Of a stretch of DNA of 64,000 bases, positions 9,861 to 20,270 are shown in pieces. The stretch spans positions 7,830,098-7,894,097 of the forward strand of contig NC_047071.1 in assembly GCF_902459465.1 (NCBI RefSeq), read 5' to 3'. The first letter of the stretch is position 1. Every line of letters begins with the position of its first letter. The position numbers were made by a program, and so were the translations under genes. The stretch is from Asterias rubens. Its lineage: Eukaryota > Echinodermata > Asteroidea > Forcipulatida > Asteriidae. Below the pieces are notes generated by a model. That model was not told where the DNA came from. It searched no databases and saw only the letters and a program-made list of their open reading frames with translations.

Positions 9861-10479
9861 TAAAGTCACCTGGAAATAGATTTTTTTATTTTTTCAATCA
9901 AACATAAGAGTATGTTTAGTAACAATTAAACAATTTTTGTAGTATTTGTTTGCCACGATCTATGTTTAAAAAATAGTTAAAGTTGTTTGGGGTTGACTCC
10001 GCCTACCCCTTTGTGACGTCAATCGAGGCAGAATTGGCCTTGATGCGTAGAGTAAACACACGTGCAAAGTACATGCAAGTCCAAGTCATTGAGTTTGAAC
10101 GTTTCGAAAAAGTTGTTTTCTTGCATTTTTCCGGCAATGCCGACCAAGTGTATTGCTGCTGGATGCAGCAACATGCAGCAAAACAACTAAAGATGGGGTC
10201 AGTCTGCACGGTTGGTCAGACTCACATGAGCAATAGTGCCTAGTGGTACGGTCTGACATCTTTTTCAGCGCTGTGCAGCATTTTCTCTTCAAATATCGCG
10301 CCTCGATTGACGTCACGAACAGCGCCTTCTCGGGTCGGGGCCTTCTCTTAAATTTTGTCAATAAGATAAGATCTAATTTTTTAGAACCCTAGTTAACTGT
10401 TTATTCACATTCCACTCATCAAAATTCGTGACAAAAGCTTTAATTATTTTGACAAAATACCACTTCCACGTTACTTTAA
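9861..10479 (+). mobile_element. P-like element with THAP-domain start, copy 1
   Basis: The ends are TAAAGTCACCTGGAA and an imperfect inverted counterpart (TTCCACGTTACTTTA). Inside, an ATG at 10137 opens a THAP-like start (MPTKCIAAGC), but a 10-bp internal duplication of ACATGCAGCA breaks the frame. THAP zinc fingers head P-element-type transposases, so this looks like a non-autonomous, decayed relative. GGGTTGACTCCGCCTACCCC and GTGACGTCAATCGAGG upstream recur in all copies. Confidence 0.65.
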
Positions 10480-12142
10480 GTTCATGGTTTCGTTTTGTGA
10501 GTGTGCAAGTGCCAACAAACCACAGGGGAATCTGATTGGTAAATTTTACAGGATTTTGTGGAGGTAGATCGTCGAGGAAGAAAGTTGTGATAGCAAACCC
10601 ATATTTTAAAGCAAGCATAAGACTGAATTAAAGGAACATCACGGAATTGGTAAGGGAAAAAACAGCCTTCTAAGACCACAGATTTACATTACACAGTCAG
10701 TCTAATAATGATGATAGTATAGTAAAGAAAACGTCCCTTGAAATATTTCTGTTTCAAATGTCTCATTGATGAGAATAGCTTAAACTAATTTCCCGTTTGG
10801 GGTTCATCATTCTCTCAGTGACCGTTTTATTCATTTTGTGTTCATTAATGTTTCATCGGTTTTTGACTATTTTTCTCGTGACCCAGGATGGCCGATTGAT
10901 CTCAAACTTCTAAAGGTTTTAGCAAAAAGTTTTACAACCAGCAACTGTTACATTATTAGCAACAAACAATTCTGTAATGTTCCTTTAATACCAGCAGGTC
11001 CCTTTTTTGCCTAATTCAGATCATAAAATGTATATAATTATGTTCTTTATAGTTTGAATGAGTCCACAGCATAGAATCACAAGTAGATTTTATTCAAAAA
11101 CATCATTGCAGCACTATCCGCCAATAAGGGGATTTTACCTTGGATTAATTAAAAAGCAAACAATTTTTTGCGTCTGGTTTTCTGTAAATCGGGGTGAAAG
11201 CTTTTTTATATTCCGAGATTCAATAGTATTCCCTCACTTCGAAAGTGTTTTCATATCACTGAGCTTAGATGATCTATCTATGCGCGGAGGGGGGCGGGCA
11301 CGTTTTGGCGCCTGCAGTGACATTCATCACTGTAACAGTATTTTCTCTAACTAAATACTATCAGAAATAACTCACTATGAAACAATAAACCGGGCTTGTC
11401 AAATCGTGTTGTCATAAACTCTCCGTGTGTAAGTAAGAATAATCATAACGTGTGAAACTATATACAGCTAGCTAGAAACCATCCAGTTGCAGGAGCTGCC
11501 AACTGAGGGCGCTAGACAAAGACAAGATGATGCACTTGTCACAATCACCGATAAAGGTTTGTGTTTAGCCCGAGCATTTTCCTAGTGGCGATTTTCTCCT
11601 AGCCTCAAGTTGTGACCAAATTCAAAATTGTTTAACATATTTTCAATAAAACAAAAAATACATTCCCCCACAATGGTCACAAGTTCATCACAATTTTTAG
11701 AGACCCTGGAAAATAGTCGGGCTCAACCTCGTACACATGATTTACTTTATTTCCAACCATGTGATATTTCCAATGTCAACTTCGTACTGCATGCTCGACA
11801 CACCCTGGGGACGAGGTAGACTCAGGCTATGAATGTACTAGTCGGAGTCCAAACGTAAAGCATGTGAACATCCACACATAAGAGACGTGTAGTAAGACTT
11901 CAGCTATGGCCAATCAAATCCATCAATACATACGGGAGATGGGCACAACGCTTTACTTGCCCAATGAGGATCGTTCTACAATGAGTTAGCGGGAATTGTC
12001 ATTTTGTTCGCTGAACTAACTGCAGACGACGTGCACGCTGAAGAAGACGACTCGACACTGACACACTGTGACAGTCAGACAGTGACACTCACTCGACAAA
12101 CATCCCGAACAACTTGCACAGCACATACTTCATTCTCTCAGT
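10480..12142. other. Intergenic, no confident gene
   Basis: Mixed AT-rich sequence with short ORFs but no recognisable family, splice pattern or repeat. 11,860-12,140 becomes more GC-balanced just before the candidate first exon. Confidence 0.45.
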
Positions 12143-12205
12143 ATGAGTTACAAGTCGAAAGCAACTATATCCTCTGACGAGTCGGACTCTGACAAAGAAT
12201 ATCAG
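12143..12205 (+). CDS. Candidate first coding exon, acidic Ser-rich start
   Basis: An ATG opens MSYKSKATISSDESDSDKEY plus Gln and meets a good donor (CAG, GTCAGT) in phase 0. The pattern of a short basic then Ser/Asp-rich leader ending in (K)EYQ before an intron is reminiscent of proteins whose chromodomain starts with (E)Y-x-V-E, but no following exon was found. The sulfotransferase exon at 17256 also begins in phase 0, so a join is formally possible, although that family needs a membrane anchor that this exon lacks. Function not assigned. Confidence 0.3.
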
Positions 12206-12382
12206 GTCAGTTTAACTTTAATTAGCCTAATCACGATGGGAAATAAATAAAAATCGCTGAGCATGCTGAGTAGGCCTAAACAAATCTAAATAATTAATTA
12301 ATACTAAAGTAATACAATAGGTCCAATTAATATTTTGGATGGAAACTGCCTACTGATACTGTGGAAAAGTTCAAGGGAGCCT

Positions 12383-12764
12383 AGTTGAAAATTCGAACCT
12401 GAGGGGGGCGGAGCTTCGGCTGTTTGTGCACGTCACGGACTCAGCGCTGCGTGTGGTGCATTCTGTATTGCAGTTGCAGGCTGCAACTGTGCAGCCCTAG
12501 TCTTTGTTCACGCGCTGAGATGCGGAAATCAGAGAAACAGAGCGCCCGCTAACGTTCGATTATAACAAGCGTGTACAGTTTTTGCCATGCATAGATCAGA
12601 ACGTTGGTTGTGTGTGTGACCGCGCAACATCAATGGTCTTGGAAACAAGATTACGGCTGTACAGTTACCGGGATACATGCACTACACGCAGCGCTGAGTC
12701 GTTGACCCCGGTTACGTGCACACACCGCTGAAGCTCTGCCCCCCTTAGATTCGAATTTTCAACT
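12383..12764. mobile_element. Foldback MITE, about 380 bp
   Basis: The left end AGTTGAAAATTCGAACCTGA is inverted at the right end (AGATTCGAATTTTCAACT). Pairing continues inward through GGGGGGCGGAGCTTC and GTGCACGT. It is GC-richer than its surroundings and has no ORF of note. Confidence 0.8.
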
Positions 12765-13555
12765 CTTTCGCTCGGGAATCTGGTAAGTTTTTGTGCCGTT
12801 TCTTCAAATTATTTCCTCAATGGTGTTTTGAGTGATATTGTAGGATTCATTAGACATTGAGGATCAAGTTTGTGTTTCTAGAATTTGTGAAATAAAGTAA
12901 GAAACTCTGTAAAGTGTAAAACTTATCCGTTTCCGACGTGCTTGAGCTCTGTTCATTTGTGTGTTGCGCGTATAGTCTTTGTGCAAGACGTTCTCGTTTT
13001 CCTTTCACACAGCGCGGCCAACTCATTTACAGCGCCTGCATCGCCTGTAACTAGAATTGCTTACGTAGTATCCGAAAACAACCGGTTATAAACAGAGCTC
13101 CAGCTGGTCATTATAAACCGATTAAACACCCCCATGTAACACGCTCTCCACCAATAGGAATAGCGAAACTGTCGGAGGTATTTATGAATATATTAATATA
13201 ATATTATAGACACTCTTTGTTTCACAATTATCCATTAAAATAATTACATTCAGCTTGTTCAGCCCGACCTCTCTTTAAAAAACTGATATAACCATGGCTA
13301 TGCCTACAACGCAAAATTTTCAAATTTTTTATTACAATCATACTTGATTTCTTTGTGGAACGATGATGCAATGGAGTGGTAAAATTAATGCACAATGGGC
13401 AATATTCGCAATCAACTGCCTTTATCATACTTTATTAAAACTTAGCATTCATCATTTTACATGTTTTAGACAAATACATCAAGCCCTTGACTCCGCGAAG
13501 AAAAACAAATTTCAAAATTAAATGAATTCTCAACCCCTAGCGCCGTTCAAAAAGA
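12765..13555. other. Intergenic, nothing recognised
   Basis: No coding or repeat signal I can name. There are two AT-rich blocks around 13,190 and 13,320. Confidence 0.4.
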
Positions 13556-13557
13556 AC

Positions 13558-13702
13558 CCTTGGAAAAAGTTTCCACGAGGTGCCAGCACTTTTTCATTCG
13601 ATATGAAATTTTTGTGATCTAGTTTACCTCAATGAGATACATGTAGGCCCTTTTTGTAAAAATGAGTGAAAAAGTGGTGGCGTCATACAGAAAGTTATCC
13701 AA
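13558..13702. mobile_element. Short foldback MITE (GTGGCGCCA type), copy 1
   Basis: TTTCCACGAGGTGCCAGCAC with CTTTTTCATTCG is inverted at GAGTGAAAAAGTGGTGGCG and AAAGTTATCC. A second copy lies at 25718-25854. Confidence 0.65.
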
Positions 13703-13865
13703 ATTCTTTTGAAAACCCATCGCCTTTTGAAAACATATTTGGCTGCTTCCATACAAGCACATTTCATCTGCATCTGTCAGCTACTGTACAAACGCCTGGT
13801 GTGGCTATCCCGTACAGAATGCGCGATGCGAGGCGGTACACATTAATTTTTGTAGATCAGCCAAC

Positions 13866-14220
13866 TAAGCTTAGGCGATATTGATTTATTTTATTCACGA
13901 TATAATCGCGATTAATTAAATTTGACATCATCAGTCTTCAAACTCCAAGTGAAAGTTGTAGAAGAGACAGTCATAGCATAAGAGAGGTGTTCTAATGACC
14001 TATTCTTCTGGTTTTACTCCAAACCTATGGGGTGCAAGATGTCTCAGCTAGCAAATACATCGCGATATTTAATCGATATCGCGACATATCGTGATTATCG
14101 CGATATAGGCCCTATCGCGATATATCAATATTTCGATTAAAACCAAATCCATCCAATATCGAAATCATTTCCAAATTAATATCGCGATATTCGATAATAG
14201 CGTGATATCGCCCAAGCTTA
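13866..14220. mobile_element. TIR element rich in ATCGCGATAT
   Basis: Ends are TAAGCTTAGGCGATAT and the inverted ATATCGCCCAAGCTTA. The right half is filled with ATCGCGATAT-type self-complementary motifs. Non-coding. Confidence 0.7.
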
Positions 14221-14697
14221 CAGCCAACTCAATTTAAAGTAGGAAATCCTTGAATTTATCCAGAGTTGGTGCACCGCGGATCGGCTCAAGTAGTACTTGT
14301 AAGTCCCAGGCTGGAAGTGTTTTAGGGTACAGTGACTTTTGGTAACAGTTCTTATTTGCAGAGATGTGCTTATGAATTTTCCACTACTCAGCCGTGTTTT
14401 TGGTCTAGGTTGGTTGGTGCTGATGCGATGATGAGTGATGTTGCTAGGTATTAGGCCATGGGTTTCCTTGTAAATGAGTTGAAGATGAGCTCTAGTACGT
14501 CTGGATTCAAGGGTATCCCAATCCAGTTGAGTAAGCATTTCGGTAACGCTGGATTGGCGGCTGAAGTCATTGGAAACAAATCTTACAGCACGTCTTTGGA
14601 CCTTTTCAGTGGTGTCTATGTTTGATTGATGGTGCGGATCCCAGATTGTGTGGCAGTAGGCCCCTATTCCACGAGTGGACGAACCAAAGCAGAATAC
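14221..14697 (-). pseudogene. LINE reverse transcriptase C-terminal fragment, truncated
   Basis: Read on the minus strand this encodes YCHTIWDPHHQSNIDTTEKV, then QRRAVRFVSNDFSRQSSVTE and the segment LDWDTLESRRTRAHLQLIYK, the usual C-terminal region of non-LTR retrotransposon reverse transcriptases. A TAG and a one-base shift at about 14663 break the expected V-E-Y-G-A-Y-C stretch. The 5' side runs into the 100-N gap. It is a dead 3' fragment. Confidence 0.75.
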
Positions 14698-14797
14698 NNN
14701 NNNNNNNNNNNNNNNNNNNNNNNNNNNNNNNNNNNNNNNNNNNNNNNNNNNNNNNNNNNNNNNNNNNNNNNNNNNNNNNNNNNNNNNNNNNNNNNNN
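14698..14797. other. Assembly gap, 100 N
   Basis: Exactly 100 N, a conventional size for a gap of unknown length. It separates the LINE fragment from the minisatellite. Confidence 0.99.
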
Positions 14798-15800
14798 GGG
14801 ATGTTGACATAGTGAAAGTATGATTTCGACTTAATGTATGACGGATGTCGACCTAGGCCCCTACTTAAAGTAGGATGTTGACATAGTGAAAGTATGATTT
14901 CGACTTAATGTATGACGGATGTCGACATACTTAAAGTAGGATGTTGACATAGTGAAAGTATGATTTCGACTTAATGTATGACGGATGTCGACATACTTAA
15001 AGTAGGATGTTGACATAGTGAAAGTATGATTTCGACTTAATGTATGACGGATGTCAACATACTTAAAGTAGGATGTTGACATAGTGAAAGTATGATTTCG
15101 ACTTAATGTATGACGGATGTCGACATAATGAAAGTAGGATGTCAACATAATGAAAGTATGATTTCGAAATAATGGATGACGGATGTTGACATACTTAAAG
15201 TAGGATGTTGACATACTTAAAGTAGGATGTTGACATACTTAAAGTATGATTTCGACTTAATGGATGACGGATGTCGACAAAATGAAAGTATGATTTCGAC
15301 ATAATGGATGACGGATGTTGACATACTTAAAGATTTCGACTTAATAGATGAAGGATGTCGACATACTTAAAGTAGGATGTTGACACAGTGAAAGTATGAT
15401 TTCGACTTAATGGATGACGGATGTCGACCTAGGCCCCTACTTAAAGTAGGATGTTGACATAGTGAAAGTATGATTTCGACTTAGATGTTGACATACTTAA
15501 AGTAGGATGTTGACATTGTGAAAGTATAATTTCGACTTAATGTATGAAGGATGTTGACATAGTGAAAGTATGATTTCGACTTAATGTATGACGGATATCG
15601 ACCTAGGCCCCTACTTAAAGTAGGATGTTGACATAGTGAAAGTATGATTTCGACTTAATGGATGACGGATGTCGACCTAGGCCCCTACTTAAAGTAGGAT
15701 GTTGACATAGTGAAAGTATGATTTCGACATTATGGATGAAGGATGTCGACATAATGAAAATAGGGTGTCCACATAGTGTATGGTAGCCTGTCGACATATA
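14798..15800. repeat. 66-bp minisatellite
   Basis: Units read GATGTTGACATAGTGAAAG, TATGATTTCGACTTAATG, ACGGATGTCGAC and ACTTAAAGTAG. The unit is 66 bp in the regular left part (14881-15078) and varies further right, with some units carrying an extra CTAGGCCCC. Because 66 is a multiple of three, an open frame of 22-residue repeats appears on the minus strand without evidence of being coding. Confidence 0.9.
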
Positions 15801-16408
15801 CTATTTTATGATACTGAACATTTTGTTCTCGTTTCATATCCATCCTGTTATTGGCACGATTGTGCTGTTGGGAGTTTAATAAATAACGAAAGAAAACAAA
15901 TCATGAAAATAAGGGGGTCGACTTCCCTAAATATTGTTCTCCGGTTAACAACATTCTGAACACACGATGTCGACTTGCCGAGGTTCTTTCTTTTTTTTTG
16001 TAGATTTCTCCATCCTGATGATGGGATGACGACTTCCCAAGATAATCTTTTTTTTATGATGTCGACACCTTAAAATTATAGGTTGCGATCGTCTTCTCGG
16101 GATTAATTATTGTGTGATGATTACATCCTGAAAGCGAAGATGTTGCTTAGCTAAATAGCTACGGGGTGTCACTTTCGTGGACACTGCTGGGGAAAACGCC
16201 TTCCTACTTCTAGAATGTCGAAATCCCGTGATACATGTTATTGGAAAGACGACACCCCGAGATAATCTGTCTGTCTTGGTAGGACGACTTGCTACTTTCG
16301 GGATCTCTTACGTGTATTGTGTCCTCGTTCAGTGATAATTATCTCGGAATCTCAACCCGTCGATTTGCACTGCCAGATCTCTGTAAGAAATAGGTTCATG
16401 TTCGTTTA
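15801..16408. other. Degraded fringe of the 66-bp array
   Basis: Scattered GATGTCGAC and GATGACGACTTCCC motifs persist in otherwise unique sequence, suggesting old diverged units. No gene is seen. Confidence 0.4.
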
Positions 16409-16735
16409 AATGCACTGGCCACGTTTGGTAAGTTTGTCAAAGAGAAGTATTCTCACTTGGTGTGTATCACAACATATGCATAACAAACATGCGGAAATTT
16501 CGGCTAAATTTATCATCGAATTGGCAAGAGAATAATGTAGGAAAAAACACCAGATGCATAATAAAAGGCTCTAGCTGAAGTCTTTTATTGTTTGAGTGAC
16601 AACCTACCTCTTTCTAAACAACTACTTTTCAGAAAGAGGTGTTTCTCACAAGGTTTCATCAACAGCTCTCCATTGCTCGTTACCAAGTAAGATAGTATTC
16701 TAACAATTATTTGGAGCCAATACCTTTAACTCAAA
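16409..16735 (+). mobile_element. F1-related MITE (GCACTGGCCACGTTTGG type)
   Basis: The start GCACTGGCCACGTTTGGTAA and interior (AACATATGCATAACAAAC) follow the F1 pattern, but ends and centre differ. Related copies are at 20267 and 24453. The right end is weak. Confidence 0.5.
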
Positions 16736-16835
16736 AGCCCCTTTCTGACCCAACTGCTCAAGCGTTGCACGATTTTGATTCTGGGTCAATACACGACTAT
16801 TTAAAGCGTATGGAAATGTCTAAAACATGAAGCTG

Positions 16836-17217
16836 TTAAAGCCAGTGGACACTATTGGTAATTACTCAAAATATTTATAATCATAAAACCTTACTTGGTA
16901 ACAAGTAATGTGGAGAGGTTGATAGTATAAAACATTGTGAGAAACAACTCCCTCTCAAGTGTTGTAGTTTTCGAGAAAGAAATTTTACACGAATGTGATT
17001 TCGAGACCTCAAGTTTAGAATATGATCGGTCTCGAAATCAAGCATGAGGTGAAAACACACAACTTCGTGTGACATGGGCGTTTTTTCTTTCAATTATCTC
17101 GCAACTTCGACGACCGATTGGGCTCAAATTTTTACAGGTTGGTTATTTTATGTGTTGAGATACACCAAGTGAGAAGACTGGTCTTTGACAACTACCAATA
17201 GTGTCCACTGTCTTTAA
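16836..17217 (-). mobile_element. F1 MITE beside the sulfotransferase exon
   Basis: Both TIRs are present (CCAGTGGACACTATTGG; CCAATAGTGTCCACTG). Its right end is only 38 bp before the splice acceptor of the sulfotransferase exon. Confidence 0.85.
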
Positions 17218-17255
17218 ACTAAATTTTAACAAAAAATGTCTTTTTGGTTCAACAG

Positions 17256-18839
17256 GATTTACCAACCTTTGCCCAACAAGACGAAAGCCTGCTTAAGATC
17301 GACCATGACATACCCATCTTGAAAAAAGATATTGCTATTGAATCGAAGGAGAGTTCACAGGAGAGCAAAGTAAAAGTACCGCCACCAAAAACAAAGAAAA
17401 AATCAGCAACGCCAGTACAAACATCAGGAAAGAAACCACTTAAAGAAAAAACTGCTGTAAAAGCAAAGGCGAAAAAAGGTTCTTTGCCTGCGCAGAAAGC
17501 TGTTGAGGATGATCGTGCTAAGAAAGGTGTAATTGTTGCTAAGAAGCAAACAAAGGAAAAACTTACACCACCAAAAGGAAATGTTCTGCAAAAGAAGGGG
17601 GACGGTAAAGGTATGTTGCCTACGCAGAAAACTGTTATAAATGATAACGCTAAGAAAGGTGTCGTCGTTGCGAAGAAGCAAACAAAAGAAAATCTAATTC
17701 AACAAAAAGAAAACGTTCCGCAAAGGAAACTGGACCAGGCTGAAGCTAAGGTTGCCCCCGAAAGAAAAGAACCTGCTGCTAAAACAAATAATGGTAACGT
17801 TGCCTCTAACGCTGCCCCAAACGCTGCCCCTAACGCTGCCCCCAACGCTGCCCCTAACGCTGCCTCTAACGCTGCCCCTAACGCAGCCCCTAACGCTGCC
17901 CCTAACGCTGCCCCTGTCAAACCAGTTCCAGGTAAGTCAAAGACGGCGAAAAACCCAAGACAACTGAAACGAGGAAAGAAGGATCCGAGGTCGTTATGGC
18001 AAAGTGAACAGGCCAAACGGCGAGCCACTCTTCGTCAAGCATGTGGTCGTCTCGGTTTGGGAAATCAAACTATCCAGCAAACCATCAAACAAAGCAAGCG
18101 CAGTTTCTGGCCGTTCATCTTTGAAGATCGGTACCGTCTGATCTACACATACATTTCCAAAGTGGGATCGACCAACTGGAAGAGAGCTTTCCTCGTTCTC
18201 CAAGGGAAGTACAAAAGTGTCGACAATATTCCGGGGAGGTTTGCGCACGCGCAAAGCCTCCGTAAACTTAGCTCGCTCCCAGAAGATGACATCCAGCAAC
18301 GTCTTAATAACTATACAAACTTCATCTTTGTCAGACATCCATTCGCACGAGTACTGTCAGCCTACAGGAGCAAGTTCTTGGAACCTAATCCATCTTTCCA
18401 AAAACACACGGGAACTCGCATTATCAAGATGTACCGTAAGAATGCAACAGAAGAGGCACTCCAAACCGGCAGTGACGTCAGCTTCCACGAGTTCGTACAG
18501 TTCATTGGGAATTCCAAAACAATCAATTTCGACGGTCACTGGCAACCTATTTACAAGATGGTTCTACCCTGCACAGTGCGATTTGACTTCATTGGTAGGC
18601 TGGAAACTGGAGAGGAGGATGCTAAATTCATCCTTGAGGAGACCAAAGTCGACCATCTTGTTCACTTTAAGGCATCAACACGTAACGTAAGCCATGACGA
18701 TGCAACCTTCAACCAATTCTACTCGCAGATACCAAGTAACGATCTTTTAAAACTGTACAAAATATATAAACCGGATTTCACATTGTTTGGATACGAGGTA
18801 CCGCAAAGCCTGAAATCGCTTATTAAAGTTGCGGTCTAG
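17256..18839 (+). CDS. Carbohydrate sulfotransferase (HNK-1/CHST8-14 type), terminal exon
   Basis: The exon follows a TTTTTGGTTCAACAG acceptor and runs to TAG at 18837. It would transfer sulfate from PAPS to a glycan in the Golgi lumen. The PAPS 5'-phosphosulfate loop is KVGSTNWKR (18159-18185) and the 3'-phosphate motif is RHPFARVLSAYRSKF (18333-18377), both typical of the Sulfotransfer_2 family. The C-terminal FTLFGYEVP is also family-like. The first part is a long Lys-rich stem with two copies of a roughly 44-residue unit (AKKGV-VAKKQTKE) and nine N-A-A-P-type units (17808-17915). No methionine near the start is convincing and no membrane anchor is present, so upstream exons must exist. 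Which sulfated glycan it makes cannot be told from sequence. Confidence 0.85.
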   Translation, partial: DLPTFAQQDESLLKIDHDIPILKKDIAIESKESSQESKVKVPPPKTKKKSATPVQTSGKKPLKEKTAVKAKAKKGSLPAQKAVEDDRAKKGVIVAKKQTKEKLTPPKGNVLQKKGDGKGMLPTQKTVINDNAKKGVVVAKKQTKENLIQQKENVPQRKLDQAEAKVAPERKEPAAKTNNGNVASNAAPNAAPNAAPNAAPNAASNAAPNAAPNAAPNAAPVKPVPGKSKTAKNPRQLKRGKKDPRSLWQSEQAKRRATLRQACGRLGLGNQTIQQTIKQSKRSFWPFIFEDRYRLIYTYISKVGSTNWKRAFLVLQGKYKSVDNIPGRFAHAQSLRKLSSLPEDDIQQRLNNYTNFIFVRHPFARVLSAYRSKFLEPNPSFQKHTGTRIIKMYRKNATEEALQTGSDVSFHEFVQFIGNSKTINFDGHWQPIYKMVLPCTVRFDFIGRLETGEEDAKFILEETKVDHLVHFKASTRNVSHDDATFNQFYSQIPSNDLLKLYKIYKPDFTLFGYEVPQSLKSLIKVAV

Positions 18840-19300
18840 AAAATTTAACAGCAGCAATTTTGATACAAGGTTTATATTATTGTAAAAGGGGAAATCAAAT
18901 TATAGCCTATAGTTTTAAGAGTTAAATAATAACTAGAGTTAAATAATAAAGTTAAATAATTTTTTTTCGATGTCTTTCATCCCAGTTGAAAATCTATTTT
19001 CAAAAAGAGAATTTATTTTTTACAATTTTCATAATAAAACGTTCTTGGAATGGAGATTTTGAAATATATTGTTGGCCAAAAAGGCAACCGTTGTCTTCAA
19101 GATGCTTTTTTTAAAGTTGAATAAAAAAAATTGTGCTTGGAAGTGAACAGCTTTGATATTATTCTTAAAGGTAAACTCGAAAAGTTTTACAGGGGAAACA
19201 AACTCGATAGGTAATTATTTAGAATTGTCATAGTTGAGAACTGGTAATATTTTTATCATTGAATTAAGGTTCGTAATACAACCACTTCAATTTATGTTTA
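18840..19300 (+). other. Sulfotransferase 3' UTR and flank
   Basis: AT-rich sequence with AATAAA-type signals near 18946, 19034 and 19124. The first is about 105 bp after the stop. Nothing else is recognised. Confidence 0.5.
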
Positions 19301-19541
19301 ATATAAACCACATGGGAAACTGACTGGGTAAATTTGTAAATGATTTTTGGGGTTGAACAAAGAATTGACTAGAGTGGGATTCGAACCAACGACCTCCGGC
19401 ACCCCCGAACAAAGATATTGACAAAATAGGGACACCGCCAATATAGGGCTAGATAGCTCAGTTGGTAGAGCGCCGGCACGTTATTCCGGAGGTCGTTGGT
19501 TCGAATCCCACTCTAGTCAATTCTTTGTTCAACCCCAAAAA
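19301..19541. mobile_element. tRNA-like foldback element with 14-bp flanking repeats
   Basis: The 14-mer TCAATTTATGTTTA occurs at 19287-19300 and at 19542-19555, as expected for a target-site duplication. The element contains a perfect 59-bp inverted repeat (19341-19399 and 19486-19544, the last bases overlapping the flanking repeat). Each arm carries the 3' half of a tRNA-like sequence, and only the right-hand copy has the matching 5' half. Confidence 0.65.
19447..19518 (+). pseudogene. tRNA-like sequence, probably SINE head
   Basis: The 72-nt sequence folds as a cloverleaf. The acceptor GGCTAGA pairs with TCTAGTC, the D stem is GCTC/GAGC, and the A box TAGCTCAGTTGG and B box GGTTCGAATCC are intact. 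Against a working tRNA, position 33 of the anticodon loop is C not U, the last anticodon-stem pair is C-U, and the T stem has a mismatch. GTT would be the anticodon. I read it as a Pol III promoter-bearing SINE head. Confidence 0.6.
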
Positions 19542-19554
19542 TCAATTTATGTTT

Positions 19555-19853
19555 ATGGACACTATTTGTATTCCCAAAGACCAGTCTGCTCCCTTGTGTA
19601 TCTCAACATATAAATAAAATAACAAAACTGTAAAAATGTTAGCTAATTTTTTGGTCGCCGAAGTTACGAGATAATAATGAAAGTAAAAACACCCTTGTAC
19701 ACGAAGTTGTGTGATTTCGGATGCTCGATTTCGAGACCTCAAAATCTAATTCTGTGGTCTTGAAATCAAATGCGTGGAAAATTACTTTGTAATTCTAAGT
19801 TTATATGCTAATAATCTTTTTGAGTAATTACCAACAGTGTCCACTGCCTTTAA
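19555..19853 (+). mobile_element. F1 MITE, truncated interior
   Basis: It begins TGGACACTATTTGTA and ends CAACAGTGTCCACTGCC, with the usual CGAGACCTCA centre. It starts directly at the flanking repeat of the tRNA-like element. Confidence 0.75.
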
Positions 19854-19923
19854 GTACCTAATTATTATATCTGAGTTCAGCTTTACACTTCAATCAATGT
19901 TATCGCGGTGTAGCTGCGTTACC

Positions 19924-20270
19924 TTAAAGTCACCTGGAAGTGGTATTAGTTTTAAAAATAAAGCTTGTGTCACTAATATAATGTGTTTAGATGAGTGGAA
20001 TGTGAATAAACCGTTAACTAAGGTTTTAAAAAATCAGTTCTTATGTTATTTACAAATTTAAGAGTAGACCCCGACCCGAGAGGGCGCTGTTCGTGACGTC
20101 GATTGACGTCACAAAAGGGGTAAGCGGAGTCAGCCCCCAAACAACTTTATATATTTTTTAAACATATAAATCGTGCAAACAATTACTAAAAAAAACTTTT
20201 TATTGTTCGTAAGCATATACTCTTATGTTTGAAAGGAAAAAAAAAAAAATCTATTTCCAGGTGACTTTAA
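19924..20270 (-). mobile_element. P-like element without THAP part, copy 2
   Basis: Ends are TTAAAGTCACCTGGAAGTGG and the inverted TTTCCAGGTGACTTTAA. The conserved GGGCGCTGTTCGTGACGTC block is kept but the THAP-coding block is missing, so it is an internal-deletion derivative. Confidence 0.75.

Noticed and set aside
14861-15214. 117-residue antisense repeat protein
   Set aside because: It follows entirely from the 66-bp minisatellite and ends where units change length.
17244-17255. Start codon of the sulfotransferase at 17244
   Set aside because: The codon is TTG, and the 12 bases are the end of an intron (polypyrimidine and CAACAG). The exon starts at 17256.
19447-19518. Functional tRNA-Asn (anticodon GTT)
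   Set aside because: Position 33 is not U, the anticodon stem and T stem have mismatches, and the gene lies in a foldback with a target duplication, so a SINE head is more likely.
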